The notes under the pieces are model-generated. The model ran no database searches. It was not told the origin of the DNA and saw only the letters and a list, made by a program, of their open reading frames with translations. The position numbers and the translations under genes are program-made. From Cytophagaceae bacterium (GTDB lineage Bacteria; Bacteroidota; Bacteroidia; Cytophagales; Spirosomataceae), in the NCBI GenBank assembly GCA_947486835.1, contig CANKVC010000003.1, forward strand, positions 1 through 35,129: 35,129 nucleotides of DNA, in the 5' to 3' direction. This document shows, in pieces, positions 32,715 through 35,129 of this stretch (position 1 is the stretch's first letter; every line of letters starts with the position of its first letter).

Positions 32715-33617
32715 ATGCAAGTTACCAAAATCACCTCATTTATAATAAACAAAAAAGGAATCTTCTTTATGTTGATTTCCTCCCTTTGCTTTGCTTCTAT
32801 GTCAGCCATGGCCAAAGATTTAAGCGAAAAGTTTTCCTCGGTGCAGTTGGTATTTTTTAGAAGTGCTGTAGGCCTTCCCTTTTTATTTACCAGTTTATGG
32901 CTTAAACCTGCGGTCCAAAAAGGAGGTAAATTATATTTCATAATTCTTCGAGGCATCCTGGGAGCCTTTACTTTATACTGCTTATTTTACACGCTGGAAC
33001 ACCTGAGTTTATCCTTAACAAATACGTATGGCCAAGCATTCCCTTTGTTCATCGCTATTTTTAGTTTTTTCATATTTCCCACTGAAAAATTATCTCGACA
33101 CCAAATCATGTATTTGCTCGTCGGCTTTTGTGGAATAATTCTGATTTTTAGGCCAGAGACCAACGGCACATTATTGCATCATAGCACGGGCATTATTTAT
33201 GCAATCGGAACGGCATTGGGATACATTGCGATCAAAGAGGCGCAAAAATACTATGATTCCAGGTGGGTGGTTATTTCATTCATGGGTGCAGGGCTCATCG
33301 CCTCTATTCTTTCATTGTCCTTTGGGACGTTTACGGACCTTCCGAATAGTTTCCTGACAGGGAAGTGGATAGCGCCGAGTGCCAACGAATGGCTGCTCGC
33401 CTTAATTATGGGCCTTTTAGCACTAGGAGTACAATATTTTACCACTCAAGCTTTGTTAAATGAAAAAACAAGCATCGTGGGGGCCATTGGAAATAGCAGT
33501 GTTTTGTTTTCTATCTTGATTGAAATAATTTTGGGCCATGGCTTTCCAAGTCCTATCGTATGTCTGGGTATTAGCTTAGTTGTATACGGCAGTTATCAGG
33601 TTAGCAAAGGAGATTAA
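32715..33617 (+). CDS. DMT-superfamily (EamA) transporter
   Basis: This 300-aa integral membrane protein has ten hydrophobic segments arranged as two EamA repeats (about 14-145 and 155-297). The opening KKGIFFMLISSLCFASMSAMAKDL and the block FFRSAVGLPFL (47-57) are typical of the family, as is the second-repeat YFTTQALLNEKTSIVGAIG. Substrate (amino acids, nucleobases or other small metabolites) cannot be told from sequence. It is a single-gene unit, divergent from ridA. Confidence 0.9.
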   Translation: MQVTKITSFIINKKGIFFMLISSLCFASMSAMAKDLSEKFSSVQLVFFRSAVGLPFLFTSLWLKPAVQKGGKLYFIILRGILGAFTLYCLFYTLEHLSLSLTNTYGQAFPLFIAIFSFFIFPTEKLSRHQIMYLLVGFCGIILIFRPETNGTLLHHSTGIIYAIGTALGYIAIKEAQKYYDSRWVVISFMGAGLIASILSLSFGTFTDLPNSFLTGKWIAPSANEWLLALIMGLLALGVQYFTTQALLNEKTSIVGAIGNSSVLFSILIEIILGHGFPSPIVCLGISLVVYGSYQVSKGD

Positions 33618-33720
33618 TTCAGGATTCAGACGCGACAAAAAGCAAATAATTTTAAGCTTAGAAATCAGCGTCCATCGAATAAATTGAATTGAGCAAATTC
33701 TATCATATTAGATACATAAA

Positions 33721-33749
33721 AAAATCCCCCTGAAATGCAGGAGGATTTT
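33721..33749. terminator. Bidirectional terminator between EamA transporter and DAHP synthase
   Basis: A 12-bp stem (33721-33732 with 33738-33749, one mismatch) has a five-base loop, with an A-run on the left and T-rich DNA on the right. It lies about 100 nt after the transporter and 40 nt from the DAHP synthase stop. Confidence 0.85.
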
Positions 33750-33789
33750 AAATTTTTCATTCCACAAGGGAATTCAAAATACATGTGAA

Positions 33790-34884
33790 TTATGCAGTTG
33801 CCGAGTTCATTACTTCGGTTTGCTTACGGATTGATTCAGAGTGAATCAATTTAAACAACTCCTCTACAAACTCAGGATATAAAGCTAAACCTTTAGCTTG
33901 ATTTGCACGATCACTATGAAGTTGCTTCCAACGATCTAATTGCAAAACAGCTACATTATTATCGCGCTTGTACTCACCTAATTTTTCTACTACGGCCATG
34001 CGAGCAGCTAAAACTTCTAATACCTCACGATCAATATTATCAATTTTCTCACGAAGGCTAGCTAATTCATCTGAAAAATCAGCGCCATAATTTGCATTAC
34101 GCACATCTAATTCACGTAACATCTCACCTAATTTCTCCGGGGTAACTTGTTGGGACGCATCAGACCAAGCCGCATCAGGATCTCTGTGCGTCTCGATAAT
34201 CATACCATCATAATTCAAATCAAGGATTCTTTGAGATAATTCCATCAATAAAGCACGCTTTCCAGCCATGTGAGACGGATCACCGATCAATGGCATTTGA
34301 GGAAATAAACGCTTTAACTCAACAGCCATAGCCCACATAGGTGAATTACGGTATTTCGTTTCTTGCGCATTTGAGAAACCACGGTGAATCGCACCTAATT
34401 TCTTAATACCAGAGCCTTGAAGACGCTCAAATGCACCTACCCAAAGAGCTAAATCTGGATTTACTGGATTTTTAACTAATACTGGAACATCAACACCCTT
34501 AAGTGCATCTGCTAAATCTTGAACATTGAATGGATTCACAGTCGTACGTGCACCAATCCACAATACATCAACGCCATATTTCAAAGCCAACTCAACATGC
34601 TCAGGTGTAGCCACCTCAATCGCCAATGGCAATCCAGTTTCTTTTTTCGCCTCTACTAACCACTTTAAAGCGGGCTCTCCCATTCCTTCAAAACTACCTG
34701 GACGCGTACGTGGTTTCCAAACTCCAGCACGCATAATATGTGCATAACCCTCCGCTTTAATGCGACGAGCTGTTTCTAATACTTGCTCTTCTGTTTCAGC
34801 TGAACACGGACCCGCAATAATAAGGGGTTTACCTTCCGTCTGAATCCATTCCTGCATAGGAATAATGTCTAAATTGGCATTCAT
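33790..34884 (-). CDS. Bifunctional DAHP synthase (type I-beta) / chorismate mutase (AroQ)
   Basis: The N-terminal domain condenses erythrose 4-phosphate and PEP to DAHP; the C-terminal domain converts chorismate to prephenate, so the mutase likely acts as the allosteric sensor for the synthase. In 364 aa the DAHPS domain (about 10-260) shows AGPCSAET with the metal cysteine (Cys27), RAGVWKPRTRPGSFEG, IGARTTVNPF, LVKNPVNPD, GDPSHMAGKR and ETHRDPDAAWSDA. The AroQ helices (about 274-355) carry LREKIDNIDREVLEVLAARM. This fusion order is typical of Bacteroidota. No clear promoter was found in its 5' region; a 5-bp hairpin (34902-34918) lies in the leader. Confidence 0.95.
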   Translation of the reverse strand: MNANLDIIPMQEWIQTEGKPLIIAGPCSAETEEQVLETARRIKAEGYAHIMRAGVWKPRTRPGSFEGMGEPALKWLVEAKKETGLPLAIEVATPEHVELALKYGVDVLWIGARTTVNPFNVQDLADALKGVDVPVLVKNPVNPDLALWVGAFERLQGSGIKKLGAIHRGFSNAQETKYRNSPMWAMAVELKRLFPQMPLIGDPSHMAGKRALLMELSQRILDLNYDGMIIETHRDPDAAWSDASQQVTPEKLGEMLRELDVRNANYGADFSDELASLREKIDNIDREVLEVLAARMAVVEKLGEYKRDNNVAVLQLDRWKQLHSDRANQAKGLALYPEFVEELFKLIHSESIRKQTEVMNSATA

Positions 34885-34971
34885 AATACTTCTTACGTTT
34901 TCAGGCAGCTTTCGCCTGTGATTTATGATTATTTATTTAATATGATACGAATATCGGTCAATATAAACTCT

Positions 34972-34979
34972 TATATTTG
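34972..34979 (+). promoter_or_regulatory. Candidate -7 element for the proline dehydrogenase-like gene
   Basis: TATATTTG matches TAnnTTTG exactly, 18 nt before the ATG at 34998. Confidence 0.5.
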
Positions 34980-34997
34980 CAAGCAATTTTGTACCAA

Positions 34998-35129
34998 ATG
35001 ACCCTAAATACTTCATCAAACGAATTGAAAAAGCTTTCCTTTGAGGACACCCACATTGCCTTTGCCTCCAAAAATAATTTCGCACTACAAAAAGCCTATT
35101 GGATTTTTGCCATAATGAATCAAAATTGG
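34998..35129 (+). CDS. Probable proline dehydrogenase, N-terminal fragment
   Basis: The frame opens at ATG 34998 and runs off the right window edge after 44 codons. The stretch LSFEDTHIAFASKNNFALQ followed by KAYWIFAIMNQNW resembles the N-terminus of stand-alone Bacteroidota proline dehydrogenases as I recall them (SFEDTEIAFxSKSxxxLKKAYxLF). That enzyme oxidises proline to pyrroline-5-carboxylate with FAD. Catalytic parts are outside the window, so the call rests on a short stretch. Confidence 0.6.
   Translation, partial: MTLNTSSNELKKLSFEDTHIAFASKNNFALQKAYWIFAIMNQNW

Noticed and set aside
34902-34918. 5-bp hairpin CAGGC/GCCTG in the leader of the DAHP synthase, possible attenuator
   Set aside because: The stem is short, with no T-run and no leader peptide rich in aromatic codons seen.
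1-35129. CRISPR, tRNA, rRNA, insertion sequence or prophage
   Set aside because: No regularly spaced repeats, cloverleaf genes, transposase or integrase frames, or terminal inverted repeats were found on either strand by eye.

Overview
The window looks like chromosomal core DNA of a Bacteroidota bacterium, probably an aerobic Cytophagales-type freshwater or marine member (the genus is inference). The evidence is: a three-gene succinate dehydrogenase of the fused cytochrome b type, a DAHP synthase fused to chorismate mutase, DUF4270 and half-length GT5 proteins, a GldA-like ATPase, a LysS with a C-terminal tail, almost no Shine-Dalgarno sequences, and many promoters of the Bacteroidota form TTG-N19-TAnnTTTG. 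The DNA is AT-rich throughout. I saw no rRNA or tRNA gene, insertion sequence, prophage, CRISPR array or transfer signature.

Layout. 1-3184: end of the succinate dehydrogenase operon (sdhC partial, sdhA, sdhB, terminator). 3191-5222: thymidine kinase, a cysteine-cluster protein and a ROK sugar kinase. 5324-10820: acpP, fabF, rnc, an acidic protein with a poly-Glu tract, and an outer-membrane-type protein with a helix-hairpin-helix N-terminus. 10822-12592 (minus): mlaF-like ATPase and murB. 12717-15731: SPFH membrane protein, ribBA (minus) and a GldA-like ATPase. 15724-18660 (minus): degenerate half glycogen synthase, DUF4270 lipoprotein and an omega-amidase-like enzyme. 18794-20940: LPG-synthase/flippase-like membrane protein, rfaE2 and a zinc metallopeptidase. 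20993-24016: amino-acid permease, glycosyltransferase 2 and a PspC protein. 24156-24543: cold-shock gene with a long leader. 24737-29183: lysS (minus), htrA and pdhB (minus). 29324-33617: aroB, the ridA-gltX-small protein-gatC operon (minus) and an EamA transporter. 33790-35129: DAHP synthase/chorismate mutase (minus) and the start of a probable proline dehydrogenase.

How the genes work together. Most are housekeeping genes for envelope and fatty-acid synthesis (acpP, fabF, murB, mlaF-like, rfaE2), respiration and carbon entry (sdh, pdhB, proline dehydrogenase), aromatic synthesis (aroB, DAHPS-CM), tRNA charging (lysS, gltX, gatC) and protein quality control (htrA, SPFH, metallopeptidase). 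No classical undescribed defence or mobile system is visible. The signals most worth following are in RNA and gene architecture: a 62-nt near-continuous hairpin plus T-run between acpP and fabF, a 12-bp hairpin burying the start codon of the HhH barrel gene, a terminator that contains the csp stop codon, -7 elements placed 4-7 nt before start codons (near-leaderless mRNAs), and a degenerate half-glycosyltransferase that keeps an intact reading frame. Several starts were set downstream of the longest reading frame because a TTG codon there belongs to a promoter element.
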